The notes under the pieces: model-generated
Told to the model about the DNA's origin: nothing
Databases searched by the model: none
Seen by the model: only the letters and a program-made list of their open reading frames with translations
Shown here: piece after piece, positions 42,763-54,929 of the stretch
Layout: each line of letters starts with the position of its first letter
How positions within the stretch are numbered: the stretch's first letter is position 1
Assembly (NCBI GenBank): GCA_944383895.1
Contig: CALWRH010000005.1
Span: forward strand, 62,001 to 126,000
Direction of reading: 5' to 3'
Length of the DNA: 64,000 nucleotides
DNA from: an uncultured Christensenellaceae bacterium
Lineage (GTDB): Bacteria > Bacillota > Clostridia > Christensenellales > UBA3700
Program-made: the position numbers and the translations under genes

Positions 42763-44973
42763 ATGGATTACTCGAAATTACTCAATCCCGAACAGCTTAA
42801 ACCCGTATACGATACGGACGGCGCGGTACTTGTGCTTGCGGGAGCGGGCAGCGGCAAGACGCGCGTGCTTACTTACCGCATAGCCTATCTTATAGAACAC
42901 AATAAGGTCGAGCCTTACAATATTCTTGCAATAACCTTTACCAACAAAGCAGCCAACGAAATGAAGGAAAGAGTTGCTGCGGTAACGGGTGCGCAGGGGG
43001 TATGGATATCCACTTTCCACTCTCTTTGCGCAAAAATACTGCGTATGGAAATAGAGGTGACAAACAAATACACCGCCAATTTTTCTATTTATACGGACAG
43101 CGACAGCGACAAGATAATTACGCGCATAGTCAAAGAAATGGGTATAGAGGACGGCGGAGAGCTGAAAAAGCAGATACGCTTTCATATATCAAACGCGAAG
43201 AATCACGCATTGCCGCCCGAGGAGTATGCAAAGAGGATAAACGGCTTGCTGCACGCCGATACGATAAGCAAGGCTTACAGGAGTTACGAAAGACAGCTCG
43301 AGAGCAACAACGCGCTCGACTTTGACGATCTTATCCTCAAGACGCTTTTGCTTTTCAAGGATTATCCCGAAGTGCTTAAAAAATATCAGGAGCGCTTCAG
43401 ATACGTTCACGTCGACGAGTTTCAGGATACCAACAAAATACAGTTCCTGCTCGTACGCATGTTGGTTGGCAGATACGGCAATCTGTTCGTCGTAGGCGAC
43501 GACGATCAGAGCATATACGGCTGGAGAGGCGCAGAGGTAGGCAATATCCTCGACTTCAAAAAGCATTTTGCAGGTTGCAGAATATACAAGCTCGAGCGCA
43601 ATTACCGTAGCAGCGCAAACATACTCGATCTTGCCAACAAGATCATATCCCACAACGTAGAGCGCATGGGCAAGACGCTCTGGACAGAGGGAGAAAAGGG
43701 CGTTGCCGTAACGTACAGGAGCTTGTACGACGACAGGCAGGAGGCTGACTTCGTACTCGGCGAAATGATGTCGCTGATGCGCTATAACGGATACAAGGCA
43801 GGCGACTTTGCGATACTCGTGCGACAGACCGCGCTTACGCGCCTTTTCGAAGAAAAGCTCGCGCTGTACAATATGCCGTTCAAACTTATCGGCGGGCAGA
43901 AATTCTATGAACGCAAGGAGATAAAGGACGTGCTTGCGTATCTGAAGACTATTGCAAATCCGCGCGATAAAGAGAGCTTGGTGCGCATAATAAACGTACC
44001 CAACCGCAAGATAGGAGAGGCGACGGTCGCGAAACTCGCCGTTAGTTGTTCTGAATCGGGATATACTATGCTCGAAGGGCTTTTGCATTTCGAGGATCTC
44101 GGACTGACGGGGGCGACAAAGACCAAGGTGGAGCCGTTTGCCGAGCTTATGAAAGACCTTGTCGAACATAAGGATATGCCGCTTTACGACTTTGTGCAGT
44201 ATGCGGACGAAAAGATAGATTTCTGCAAAGATTACGACCGCAGCGAAGAAGAGGGCATGAGCCGCATAGAAAACGTGCAGCAGTTGTTCTCGTCGATAAA
44301 GGAGTTCTCGAGGGATAACCCCGAGGCGGGGCTCGAAGAATATCTTCAATCCGTTTCCCTCGTATCGGATACCGACGAAACCGACGATGCGGACAAAGTT
44401 ACCGTCGCTACGGTGCACGGGGTAAAAGGACTTGAATTCAGATGCGTGTTTATAGTCGGACTTGAGGACGGCATTTTTCCGTCACTCAGAGCGTCTACTA
44501 CCGAGAAAGAAATACAGGAAGAAAGACGCATCATGTACGTCGCCGTTACGAGAGCGAGAGAAAGACTGTATATAACAAATGCGCAGAGGCGTATGCGTTT
44601 CGGCAGGATAGAGAGCGGGCAGGCAAGCAGATTCCTTACAGAGGGAGGACTCATCGCTCCGCGTCCGACATATCAGCGACCCGACTTCGAAAGGGGGACG
44701 CAACCGTCTTTCGGCAGAAGTATAGACGATCTGCAGAAAAACAACGTGCGCAGATCTCAACCCGTTGTCGGAGCAAGCGTGCAGACTCAGAGTATGCCCG
44801 CAGTCAAAAACGCTGACGTGTCGCGTTTCAAAGTCGGCATGACGGTAGAACACAGCCGTTTCGGCGTAGGAGTGATAGAGTCGATAAGCGGCGAAAACGC
44901 AAAGATCAGGTTTGAAGGGCTCGGCGTAAAGACGTTCAACATGCGCCTCGCTCCGATAAAAATACTTCAATAA
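42763..44973 (+). CDS. pcrA: ATP-dependent DNA helicase PcrA/UvrD
   Basis: SF1A 3'-5' helicase for repair and removal of RecA or RNA polymerase from DNA. Starts LNPEQLKPVYDTDGAVLVLA; Walker A GAGSGKTRVLTYR (about 29-41), motif II HVDEFQDTN, GDDDQSIYGWRGA, and motif VI YVAVTRARERLYI. The C-terminal Tudor-like element (VGMTVEHSRFGVGVIESISG) binds RNA polymerase in PcrA. 736 residues. CAGGAG precedes the ATG. No LexA box was found here. Transcribed towards ligA as in Bacillus pcrA-ligA. Confidence 0.97.
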   Translation: MDYSKLLNPEQLKPVYDTDGAVLVLAGAGSGKTRVLTYRIAYLIEHNKVEPYNILAITFTNKAANEMKERVAAVTGAQGVWISTFHSLCAKILRMEIEVTNKYTANFSIYTDSDSDKIITRIVKEMGIEDGGELKKQIRFHISNAKNHALPPEEYAKRINGLLHADTISKAYRSYERQLESNNALDFDDLILKTLLLFKDYPEVLKKYQERFRYVHVDEFQDTNKIQFLLVRMLVGRYGNLFVVGDDDQSIYGWRGAEVGNILDFKKHFAGCRIYKLERNYRSSANILDLANKIISHNVERMGKTLWTEGEKGVAVTYRSLYDDRQEADFVLGEMMSLMRYNGYKAGDFAILVRQTALTRLFEEKLALYNMPFKLIGGQKFYERKEIKDVLAYLKTIANPRDKESLVRIINVPNRKIGEATVAKLAVSCSESGYTMLEGLLHFEDLGLTGATKTKVEPFAELMKDLVEHKDMPLYDFVQYADEKIDFCKDYDRSEEEGMSRIENVQQLFSSIKEFSRDNPEAGLEEYLQSVSLVSDTDETDDADKVTVATVHGVKGLEFRCVFIVGLEDGIFPSLRASTTEKEIQEERRIMYVAVTRARERLYITNAQRRMRFGRIESGQASRFLTEGGLIAPRPTYQRPDFERGTQPSFGRSIDDLQKNNVRRSQPVVGASVQTQSMPAVKNADVSRFKVGMTVEHSRFGVGVIESISGENAKIRFEGLGVKTFNMRLAPIKILQ

Positions 44974-45034
44974 AACACAAAGACAAGCAAAATAAAATTT
45001 TCGTGCCGGGGTAGATTATCCCGTATATAGGTGA

Positions 45035-46975
<1,941 letters not shown>

Positions 46976-47048
46976 GTATAAAGCCGCACAATGAGTTTTT
47001 ATACCGAAATCAGGGAAAAGCGTTTTGACACATTTTAACAGTGTTTTT

Positions 47049-47078
47049 TGCCGCGCGCCGCGACAGGCGCGCGGCATT
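47049..47078 (+). terminator. Very stable GC hairpin after ligA
   Basis: TGCCGCGCGCC-GCGACA-GGCGCGCGGCA, a perfect 11-bp stem, followed by an AT-rich rather than pure-T tract and preceded by T6. Probable terminator of pcrA-ligA. Confidence 0.72.
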
Positions 47079-47174
47079 TATATAATTTATTTATTTTTTA
47101 CGCGGCATAAACTTGTAAAAAGCGGTTTGTTGTGGTATCATTTATTTTGATTATCTGTATCGAGGAGGTTTCCG

Positions 47175-48056
47175 ATGATCGTCAAGAGCATGACAGGTTA
47201 CGGCAAGGGCGTTTACGAGGACGGACAGATCAAGCTTACGGTTGAGCTCAAAGTCGTCAATCACAGATTTCTGGATATCGGCATAAAGGCCCCCAAACAG
47301 TTCAATTTTGCAGAAGACGCGCTCAGAAAAACCATAAAAAACGGTCTTGTCAGAGGTCATGTCGACGTATACGTCAATTATGAAGACAACAGAGAGATAA
47401 AGAGCGAAGTCAGCGCGGATTACGCGCTTGCGGAGCAGTATTACAACCTGAGCAAAGGTGTGGCGGAACGCGTCGGACTTGCCAATAACGTGGGCGTTTA
47501 CGAGCTGCTCAAGATGCCTGACGTGGTCAGCGTAAAGGTTGCGGATATAGACGAAGAAGAATTGCTTAAGGCATTGACTGCGGCATGCGGTCAGGCAATA
47601 GAAAATCTCGACAAGATGAGGATCAAAGAGGGCGAGGCTATGAAGGCAGACGTGCTCGCCAAGACGCAGGAAGTCGAAAAACTCGTATCCGAAATAGCAA
47701 AGCTCGCTCCGGGCATGACTGCGGTCCACCGCGAGAAAGTGCGCGAAAGAGTGCAGGAATATCTCGCAGGCGTCGCTATCGACGAAGAAAAGTTCATCAA
47801 CGAGATGGCGTTTTATGCGGATAAAGTCGCCGTGGATGAAGAGCTCACGCGCCTTAAGAGCCACATTTCGCATCTTCGCGCTATCGTAGAAAAGGGCGGC
47901 GCGATAGGCAAACAGCTCGATTTCGTCGTTCAGGAAATGAACAGAGAGGCAAATACGACGGGCAGCAAGTGCTGCGATATAAACGTTGCAAATCTCGTCG
48001 TTGCGCTCAAGAGCGAGATAGAAAAGATACGCGAGCAGATTCAGAACATCGAATAA
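47175..48056 (+). CDS. yicC: YicC/YloC family endoribonuclease
   Basis: 293-residue YicC-family protein, an endoribonuclease in characterised members. Begins IVKSMTGYGKG, and has VVNHRFLDIGIKAPKQF, the conserved C-terminal KIQEFVQEMNREANT-type segment (QLDFVVQEMNREANTTGSK) and a final helix EIEKIREQIQNIE. GAGGAGG precedes the ATG. First gene of yicC-gmk-rpoZ-coaBC; remA, which lies between yicC and gmk in Bacillus, is absent here. Confidence 0.96.
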   Translation: MIVKSMTGYGKGVYEDGQIKLTVELKVVNHRFLDIGIKAPKQFNFAEDALRKTIKNGLVRGHVDVYVNYEDNREIKSEVSADYALAEQYYNLSKGVAERVGLANNVGVYELLKMPDVVSVKVADIDEEELLKALTAACGQAIENLDKMRIKEGEAMKADVLAKTQEVEKLVSEIAKLAPGMTAVHREKVRERVQEYLAGVAIDEEKFINEMAFYADKVAVDEELTRLKSHISHLRAIVEKGGAIGKQLDFVVQEMNREANTTGSKCCDINVANLVVALKSEIEKIREQIQNIE

Positions 48057-48083
48057 AATTTATTCCGAGAGGACAGTACATAT

Positions 48084-48710
48084 ATGGAAAAAACCAACGT
48101 TCAGAAAGGTCAGCTTATAGTCGTGTCGGGTCCGTCGGGTGCAGGCAAAGGCACCGTACTTGCGCAGGCGTTTGAGAAATATCCCAATCTGCGCTATTCG
48201 GTATCCGTTACCACGAGAGCTCCGAGAGAGAAGGAAGTGGACGGCGTCGATTATTATTTCAAGAATATCGACGAATACATGAAGATGCTCCACGATAACG
48301 AGTTTCTCGAACATCAGTGCGTTTACGGCAACTATTACGGCACGCCGAGAAAGAAAGTCGAAGAGATGCTCGAGAGAGGCTACGACGTAGTGCTCGAGAT
48401 AGACGTCAAGGGCGCTTTCGAGATAAAGAGCAGATTCCCCGAGGCGGTAACGATCTTTATCACTCCGAGCGACAAGACCACGATCGAAGAAAGACTCAAA
48501 AAGCGTTCTACAGAAAAAGAAGAAGAACTCATGGTCCGCATAGGATCGGCACTCGAAGAGCTCAAACAGGCAGAGAAGTACGATTACGTCGTAGTCAACG
48601 ACGACGCGGAAAAGAGCGCAGAAGACATCGCGGCGATAATCCGCGCAGAAAAGTGCAGTACAGAAAAAAACAAAATGTTTTTGAATAAACTTATCTACGG
48701 AGGTAACTGA
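48084..48710 (+). CDS. gmk: Guanylate kinase
   Basis: Phosphorylates GMP to GDP. P-loop VVSGPSGAGKGTVLA at 14-28, GMP site SVTTRAPREKEVDGVDYYF, and the LEIDVKGAFEIK core. 208 residues is typical. It follows yicC by 27 bp and is 3 bp from rpoZ. Confidence 0.98.
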   Translation: MEKTNVQKGQLIVVSGPSGAGKGTVLAQAFEKYPNLRYSVSVTTRAPREKEVDGVDYYFKNIDEYMKMLHDNEFLEHQCVYGNYYGTPRKKVEEMLERGYDVVLEIDVKGAFEIKSRFPEAVTIFITPSDKTTIEERLKKRSTEKEEELMVRIGSALEELKQAEKYDYVVVNDDAEKSAEDIAAIIRAEKCSTEKNKMFLNKLIYGGN

Positions 48711-48713
48711 TAT

Positions 48714-48914
48714 ATGATGATCGATCCACCTATCGACAAACTTATCAAGAAAGCGGAGTGCAGATACGCCCTCGTATGCGGCGTTGCAAAGAGAGCACGT
48801 CAGCTCGACACTCAGTATCCCGATCTTCTCGAAGAATCGGGCATGAAGTCGCTCAGCTATGCGGCTAAAGAAGTCTACGAAGGCAAAATCGTTATCAAGA
48901 GAGATAATCAATAA
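48714..48914 (+). CDS. rpoZ: RNA polymerase omega subunit
   Basis: 66-residue omega subunit aiding assembly of RNA polymerase. The IDKLIKKAECRYALVCGVAKRARQL helix is the conserved beta'-contacting part (shown in two pieces IDKLIKKAECRYALV and CGVAKRARQL), and AAKEVYEGKIVI ends the family domain. ACGGAGGTAA precedes tandem ATGs at 48714 and 48717; either may be used. Its place between gmk and coaBC is standard. Confidence 0.95.
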   Translation: MMIDPPIDKLIKKAECRYALVCGVAKRARQLDTQYPDLLEESGMKSLSYAAKEVYEGKIVIKRDNQ

Positions 48915-48916
48915 CT

Positions 48917-50101
48917 ATGCTCGAGAGTAAAAACGTATTGGTGGCGGTAACGGGCGGTATAGCCTGTTACAAGGCGTGCGGGCTCGTATCCGCACTGAGG
49001 AAGGCAGACGCTTGCGTAAACGTCGTCATGACTGCGCACGCGTGTGAATTCGTTGCGCCGCTTACGTTTGAAACTCTGTCCGCAAATCCCGTTGCATGCG
49101 ACATGTTCGCGCCCAAGGAGCATTGGGAGGTTGAACACGTTTCGCTTGCAAAAAAAGCCGATCTCGTGATAATCGCTCCCGCTACGGCAAACGTCATCGA
49201 CAAGCTTGCCGCAGGCATTGCGGACGATATGCTGACTACGACGCTGCTTGCCACAAAGGCAAAAGTGCTCGTGTGTCCCGCTATGAATACCGCCATGTAC
49301 GAAAACGAGGCGGTAGGCAAGGCTATGGATACGCTCAGAAAGCGCGGTTACGAGTTCCTCGAGCCGGGCACGGGCATGCTTGCGTGCGGCGACGTCGGCA
49401 AAGGCAGGATGTGCGAGCCCGAAGAGATCTTCGCGCGTGCGCTCGATATTCTTATGCCTAAGCGCGATTACGTCGGCAAGACCGTACTCGTTACGGCAGG
49501 CGCTACGAGAGAGGATATAGACGGAGTGCGTTTTATATCCAATTACAGCAGCGGCAAAATGGGCGTAGAGATTGCAAAGGCGGTCAAAAACAGAGGCGGC
49601 AGGGTGATACTCGTCGCAGGTTTCGTTACCGCAAAGATACCCAAATATATTGACGAAGTCGTCAGCGTAAAGTCAACTCAGGACATGTACGACGCTGTCG
49701 TCGGAAGGGTGAGGGACTGCGATTTTATAATCAAGGCGGCTGCGCCTGCGGATTACCGCGTTGAAAAGGTCACCGATGACAAGATAAAGGATAAGGATCT
49801 GACGCTCAAACTCGTCAAAAATCCCGATATCGCCAAAGCCGTCGGACAGATAAAAGGCGAGTGCAGGCTTGCCGTGTTCTGCGCGGAAAGAAAACAGCTC
49901 ATAGAGCGCGCTAAAGAGAAACTGCTGTCCAAAAATGCGGACATGGTTGTCGCCAACGACGTTTCGCAGGAGGGCGCGGGTTTCGACGTGGATACCAATA
50001 TTGCCACGATAATCCTTAAAAACGGCAGGACGAGAGAGAGCGGACTTGTGACGAAGGCTCAGCTTGCCGACATGATTCTGGACGAATTGATTGCTTTATG
50101 A
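48917..50101 (+). CDS. coaBC: Bifunctional phosphopantothenoylcysteine synthetase/decarboxylase CoaBC
   Basis: Two steps of coenzyme A synthesis. The N-terminal flavin decarboxylase CoaC (1-180) contains VAVTGGIACYKACGL, VEHVSLAKKADLVIIAPATAN and PAMNTAMYEN; the C-terminal ligase CoaB (190-394) contains VLVTAGATREDIDGVRFISN and IKAAAPADYRVEK. The start lies 2 bp after rpoZ and the stop overlaps priA (ATGA). Confidence 0.97.
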   Translation: MLESKNVLVAVTGGIACYKACGLVSALRKADACVNVVMTAHACEFVAPLTFETLSANPVACDMFAPKEHWEVEHVSLAKKADLVIIAPATANVIDKLAAGIADDMLTTTLLATKAKVLVCPAMNTAMYENEAVGKAMDTLRKRGYEFLEPGTGMLACGDVGKGRMCEPEEIFARALDILMPKRDYVGKTVLVTAGATREDIDGVRFISNYSSGKMGVEIAKAVKNRGGRVILVAGFVTAKIPKYIDEVVSVKSTQDMYDAVVGRVRDCDFIIKAAAPADYRVEKVTDDKIKDKDLTLKLVKNPDIAKAVGQIKGECRLAVFCAERKQLIERAKEKLLSKNADMVVANDVSQEGAGFDVDTNIATIILKNGRTRESGLVTKAQLADMILDELIAL

Positions 50102-52299
50102 TCTGCAAGGTTATTGTCGACATAAGCAACAGCGAGGTCGACAGGATATTCGATTACTCCGTAGAAGACGGACTTGAAATTTCAAAAGGCGACAGAGTTT
50201 TGGTTCCCTTCGGCAATAAAAAGTTGGAGGGTTTTTGTATTGATACGGCAGAAAAGAGCGATTACGACGTTTCAAAACTCAAACCTGTAATCGCTAAACT
50301 CGACGATTTTTCGTGCATAAGCGAAGAGATGCTCGCGCTCATGCGCTTTATGAAGGAAAAGTTCTATCTGCGCTATATAGACTGCCTGAGGCTGTTTATA
50401 CCCGGGCAGATGAGAGGCGGCAGAGTGAGAGAGCTAAAAAGACTCTATCTTCGTCTTGCAGACGGATTCACAGACGAAGAAAGACAAAAGCTCATACCGT
50501 CCCGCGCGCGCAGACAGCTCGAACTCGTAGAAAAGCTCAAGGAAGGCGGAGAATACCTGAGCGTGGTCACGGAGGAGTTCGGAGCCTCTACGGTAAACGC
50601 TCTCGTAGACAAAGGAATTGTCGAAAAGACGGATAAACCCGTTTACCGCAAACCTTACGATTCGCTAGATTGCGACGCAAACAAGGTAAAGCTTACCGCG
50701 TCGCAGCAAAACGCCGTAGACAAGATATTAAACGGAGAGAAGACGGTTTCGTTGCTTTACGGAGTCACAGGCAGCGGCAAGACCGAAGTATATATGAACG
50801 CGATAGACCGCGTGCTGAAACAAGGCAAAACGGCGATAATGCTCGTACCTGAAATATCGCTGACTCCGCAGATGCTGAGAAACTTCAGAGCGAGGTTTTC
50901 AAGCGGTGTGGCAATGCTGCACAGCGGACTCAGTCAGGGCGAGAGATACGACGAGTGGAGAAGGCTGCTGAGCGGCGAGGCGAAAATAGTCGTAGGCGCG
51001 AGGAGCGCGATATTCGCTCCGCTCAAAAACGTAGGACTCATCGTTATAGACGAAGAACACGACGCAAGTTATGTCAGTGAGTCCAATCCGAGATACAACA
51101 CTTGCGATATAGCAAGATTCCGCGCGGAGTATAACGGCGCAAAGCTCGTGCTCGGCAGCGCGACGCCGTCGATAGAGAGCTTTCTGCTCGCAAGACGCGG
51201 AGAATACGCGCTTGTCAGTCTGCCCGAGAGAATAAGCAGACACGGCATGCCGCGCATAGAGATAGAGAATATGTCGCAGGAGCTCATATGCGGCAATAAC
51301 AGCATTTTTTCAAGACGCCTCGAGGCGGAACTGAGAAAGACTGTAGAAAACGGCAATCAGGCGATACTCTTTCTTAACCGCAGGGGGCACAGCTCGTTCG
51401 CTATGTGCAAAAAATGCGGATACATCGCAAAATGCGAGGACTGCGACGTAACGCTTACGTATCACTCTGTCGACAATATGCTCAAATGTCATTATTGCGG
51501 CAAGAGATACAAGATGCTGACTCAGTGTCCCGATTGCGGCAGCAAGGAGATTAAATACGGCAAGATAGGCACGCAGCGCGTTGTACAGGAACTTGAAAAG
51601 ATGTTTCCGGGCGTCGGCATACTGCGCATGGACAACGAAACTACGACCAAAAAATCCGCTTATCTCGACATACTCGGCGCTTTCAAGGCGAAAGAGGCGC
51701 AGATACTCGTCGGTACGCAGATGATCGCAAAAGGACACGACTTCCCAGACGTAACGCTCGTAGGCATACTCGACGCGGATATGAGCCTGTATTTCAGCGA
51801 TTACAGAAGCGCGGAGCGTACTTTTCAGCTTGTAACGCAGGTCGCGGGCAGAGCGGGCAGGAGCGATAAGGAAGGACTTGTCATACTTCAGACCTATTCG
51901 CCGTCGCACTATGTATACAGATACGCGAAGAATTACGACTATCTCGGGTTTTTCGAAAAGGAAAACAACTCGAGAGAAGTTACGGGTTTTCCGCCTTATT
52001 CCACGATACTTCGCGTGCTGATGACGGGAGAGGACGACGAAACAGTCAAAAACTGCGCCCGCAATATGTTTGTCGATATAAGAGCTTACGAGCTTGAAAA
52101 CAAAAACGAATTCCTGTTTCTGCAGGCGATGCGTTCGCCCGTAGCGAGGATAGAGAGAAATTACCGCTATCAGATACTGATGCGCATAAAAAGAGAATAC
52201 GAAGAAGAGGTAACGCGGGAAGTTTACCGTATTATCGAACAAAATAAAACGAGGGGAGTCAGCGTTTTCGCGCAGATAAATCCCCAGAGTATGAGTTGA
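50098..52299 (+). CDS. priA: Primosomal replication protein PriA
   Basis: Helicase that restarts replication at stalled forks. DNA-binding N-terminus (1-190), Walker A GVTGSGKTEVYM, DEAH-type VIDEEHDASY, eight zinc cysteines (CKKCGYIAKCEDC, CHYCGKR, CPDCGS), then QMIAKGHDFPDVTLVGILDAD and QVAGRAGR. 733 residues is typical. Overlaps coaBC by 4 bp; def follows at once. Confidence 0.98.
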   Translation: MICKVIVDISNSEVDRIFDYSVEDGLEISKGDRVLVPFGNKKLEGFCIDTAEKSDYDVSKLKPVIAKLDDFSCISEEMLALMRFMKEKFYLRYIDCLRLFIPGQMRGGRVRELKRLYLRLADGFTDEERQKLIPSRARRQLELVEKLKEGGEYLSVVTEEFGASTVNALVDKGIVEKTDKPVYRKPYDSLDCDANKVKLTASQQNAVDKILNGEKTVSLLYGVTGSGKTEVYMNAIDRVLKQGKTAIMLVPEISLTPQMLRNFRARFSSGVAMLHSGLSQGERYDEWRRLLSGEAKIVVGARSAIFAPLKNVGLIVIDEEHDASYVSESNPRYNTCDIARFRAEYNGAKLVLGSATPSIESFLLARRGEYALVSLPERISRHGMPRIEIENMSQELICGNNSIFSRRLEAELRKTVENGNQAILFLNRRGHSSFAMCKKCGYIAKCEDCDVTLTYHSVDNMLKCHYCGKRYKMLTQCPDCGSKEIKYGKIGTQRVVQELEKMFPGVGILRMDNETTTKKSAYLDILGAFKAKEAQILVGTQMIAKGHDFPDVTLVGILDADMSLYFSDYRSAERTFQLVTQVAGRAGRSDKEGLVILQTYSPSHYVYRYAKNYDYLGFFEKENNSREVTGFPPYSTILRVLMTGEDDETVKNCARNMFVDIRAYELENKNEFLFLQAMRSPVARIERNYRYQILMRIKREYEEEVTREVYRIIEQNKTRGVSVFAQINPQSMS

Positions 52300-52306
52300 G
52301 GTGAAT

Positions 52307-52750
52307 ATGGCACTCAGAGATATTGTAAAAGACGGCAATCCCGTTCTCAGAAAAAAGAGCAGAGAGGTTGAAGTTTTCGACGAAAAACTCGGCAAACTTC
52401 TCGACGATATGCACGAAACCATGATAGCTGCCGACGGTTGCGGACTTGCCGCTCCGCAGGTAGGACTTCTCAAACGCGTTGCGGTAGTCGAGGTCGACGG
52501 AGATTATTTCGAGTTTGTCAATCCCGTCATAATCTCGCAGTCGGGCAGCCAGCAGGGGCCCGAAGGCTGTCTGAGCGTACCGGGAAGGAGCGAAGAAGTG
52601 ATCCGTCCTTATAAGATCACCGTGATTTTCCAGGACAGAAAAGGCAATAAACTCAAGGGCACGTTCGAGGACTTTCTCGCACGCGCTTGCTGTCACGAAT
52701 TCGATCATCTCGACGGAATACTGTATTACGACAAGGCGGTGAAAAAATGA
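52307..52750 (+). CDS. def: Peptide deformylase
   Basis: Removes the formyl group from new proteins. The three catalytic motifs are intact: GCGLAAPQVG, EGCLSVPG (metal Cys) and CCHEFDHLDG (HExxH). ATG 52307 is chosen with GAGG (52298-52301) 5 nt upstream; a GTG at 52301 is in frame but overlaps that site. 147 residues. The stop overlaps fmt (ATGA). Confidence 0.97.
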   Translation: MALRDIVKDGNPVLRKKSREVEVFDEKLGKLLDDMHETMIAADGCGLAAPQVGLLKRVAVVEVDGDYFEFVNPVIISQSGSQQGPEGCLSVPGRSEEVIRPYKITVIFQDRKGNKLKGTFEDFLARACCHEFDHLDGILYYDKAVKK

Positions 52751-53688
52751 AAGTGATCTTTCTCGGCACACCCGATTTTGCCGTGCCGTCGCTCGACGCG
52801 ATAGTAAAAGCCGGACATCAGGTCGTCGGCGTAGTTACTCAGCCCGACAGAGCGAGAAACCGCGGCGTCGTATCCTTTTGCCCCGTAAAACAGAGAGCCG
52901 TAGAACTCGGGCTCAAAGTATTCCAATACGAGAAAATAAGGCTTGAAGGTGCGGACGAACTTGCGTCGCTAAGCGCGGACGTAATGGTGACGTGCGCGTA
53001 CGGACAGATACTCGATGAAAGACTGCTTGATCTTACGCCGTTCGGCGTTTTTAACGTACACGCATCGCTTTTGCCCAAATACAGAGGCTCTTCTCCTATA
53101 CAGTGGGCTGTGATAAACGGAGAAAAAGTTACGGGCATTACGATAATGAAGACGGCTCTCGGCGTGGATACGGGCGATATACTTTTGCAGAAACAGGTAG
53201 AGATACTTCCCGAAGAAACGGCGGGAGAACTGTTTGACAGGCTTGCGGTCGAGGGAGGCAAAGCGATTGTAGAAGCTCTCGCTCTCGCTGAAAGCGGAAA
53301 CGCGCGTTTTACGCCGCAGAACGAGGCGGATGCGACCTGGTTTCCTATGTTTACCAAAGACAGCGGAAAACTCGATTTTTCCAAGTCTGCGGAGCAGCTT
53401 GTCAATTTTATACGCGGCACAAATCCATGGCCGTCAGCTTTCTGCAAGCTGGACGGAAAGATATTCAAGGTCTGGAAGGCGAGAAAACTCGGCGACAACG
53501 AACCGAGCAACAGAAGATATTACATGCAGGGGGAAATGGCAACGTTTTTCGGCAAGCTGTGTATAGCGTGCGGAAACTGCGAATTTCTCGTACTGCAGGA
53601 AGTGCAGCTCGAAGGCGGCAAACGCATGACGGCTGAAGAATTCATGCGCGGACACGCGGATCTAAACGGAGTGCAACTTTCTCAATGA
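52747..53688 (+). CDS. fmt: Methionyl-tRNA formyltransferase
   Basis: Formylates initiator Met-tRNA with 10-formyl-THF. VIFLGTPDFAVPSLDAIV at the start, FNVHASLLPKYRGSSPIQWA with the catalytic Asn-His, and TGITIMKTALGVDTGDIL. C-terminal OB-like domain from about 205. 313 residues. Start overlaps the def stop and the gene overlaps rsmB by 4 bp. Confidence 0.98.
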   Translation: MKVIFLGTPDFAVPSLDAIVKAGHQVVGVVTQPDRARNRGVVSFCPVKQRAVELGLKVFQYEKIRLEGADELASLSADVMVTCAYGQILDERLLDLTPFGVFNVHASLLPKYRGSSPIQWAVINGEKVTGITIMKTALGVDTGDILLQKQVEILPEETAGELFDRLAVEGGKAIVEALALAESGNARFTPQNEADATWFPMFTKDSGKLDFSKSAEQLVNFIRGTNPWPSAFCKLDGKIFKVWKARKLGDNEPSNRRYYMQGEMATFFGKLCIACGNCEFLVLQEVQLEGGKRMTAEEFMRGHADLNGVQLSQ

Positions 53689-54929
53689 GCGATCTTAAGG
53701 TTTGTTACAATATATTGTCGCAGGTCTACAAACAGCAGACTTACGGCTCGATATCGCTTACAGGTAAGCTTGGCGAGGCTAAGAACCGCGATTTTGTCAC
53801 GCGGCTCGTCTACGGCGTACTTCAGAACAACGTAAAATACGATTATTACATAGCTCAGATGACTGCGAAAAAACCTCAGAACAGCGCGGTCATACTTCTG
53901 AAAATCGGCATGTACTGCATAGAGGGCATGGACAGTATGCCCGATTACGCTGCGGTAAACAATACCGTGGAACTGTCAAAAGAAGTAGGCAAGCAAGGCT
54001 CGAGCGGTTTTATAAACGGCGTGCTGAAGGCCTTCTGCCGTAAAAAACCTGCGCTGCCGCAGGACGGAGCGCAAAGACTTTCGGTTGAAACGTCGGTGCC
54101 TCTCTGGGTCGTAAAGCAGTATATAAAGCAGTTCGGCTTGCAGAAGACGCAGGAATTTTTGTCCTGTAAACCTTACGAGCTCGAACACGCAAGGATAAAC
54201 ACGCTCAAAACAGATATAAAAGGCGTAGAGGCAAAGCTCGACTCCGTCGGTGCTGAATACGTCGAGGACCCGCAGTGCGCAAATTGTCTTTTCGTGCGCA
54301 ACGGACAGAAAGTCAGACCGCTTTTCGACGCGGGGCTTATCACTTTCCAATCGCAGACTTCTGTAAAATGTTGCGAGATCGCGGGTGTAAAAGACGGCGA
54401 CGAAGTTCTCGATATGTGCGCGGCTCCGGGCGGTAAAAGCGTATATTTCGCAGGTGCGGGAGAAAACGTAAAGGTACTCAGCTGCGACGTGTATCACCAC
54501 AGACTCGAGCTCATACAGCAATACGCGCGCCGTATGGGCGTAAAACTCAACGTCAGACTCATGGACGCGACCGTATACAATAAGTCGCTTGCCAATGCAT
54601 ACGACGTGGTGCTGTGCGACGTTCCTTGCAGCGGACTCGGCGTCGCCGCGAAGAAACCCGACGTATATCTTTTCAAGGACAAAGATCAGATATTCGGAAT
54701 TACAGAAACGCAGGCAAAGATACTCGAGAACGGTTCGAGATATGTCAGGGGCGGCGGTACGCTCGTGTATTCGACATGCACTTTGCTCAAGGACGAAAAC
54801 GAGGATATGATAAAGAAATTCCTCAAGCAGAACAGACACTTCAGGCTTGAAGAAGAAAAATACTTTTTACCCGACGGCAAGGGTTCTGACGGGTTCTTCG
54901 TTGCCAAAATGAGGAGGATCGACAAATGA
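53685..54929 (+). CDS. rsmB: 16S rRNA (cytosine(967)-C(5))-methyltransferase RsmB
   Basis: The N-terminal NusB-like domain (1-150, FVTRLVYGVLQNNVKYDYYI) is followed by the m5C methyltransferase: SAM motif VLDMCAAPGGKSVYFA, catalytic motif LCDVPCSGLGV and second Cys in LVYSTCTLLKDENED. 414 residues is slightly shorter than usual. Overlaps fmt and rlmN by 4 bp each. Confidence 0.96.
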   Translation: MSDLKVCYNILSQVYKQQTYGSISLTGKLGEAKNRDFVTRLVYGVLQNNVKYDYYIAQMTAKKPQNSAVILLKIGMYCIEGMDSMPDYAAVNNTVELSKEVGKQGSSGFINGVLKAFCRKKPALPQDGAQRLSVETSVPLWVVKQYIKQFGLQKTQEFLSCKPYELEHARINTLKTDIKGVEAKLDSVGAEYVEDPQCANCLFVRNGQKVRPLFDAGLITFQSQTSVKCCEIAGVKDGDEVLDMCAAPGGKSVYFAGAGENVKVLSCDVYHHRLELIQQYARRMGVKLNVRLMDATVYNKSLANAYDVVLCDVPCSGLGVAAKKPDVYLFKDKDQIFGITETQAKILENGSRYVRGGGTLVYSTCTLLKDENEDMIKKFLKQNRHFRLEEEKYFLPDGKGSDGFFVAKMRRIDK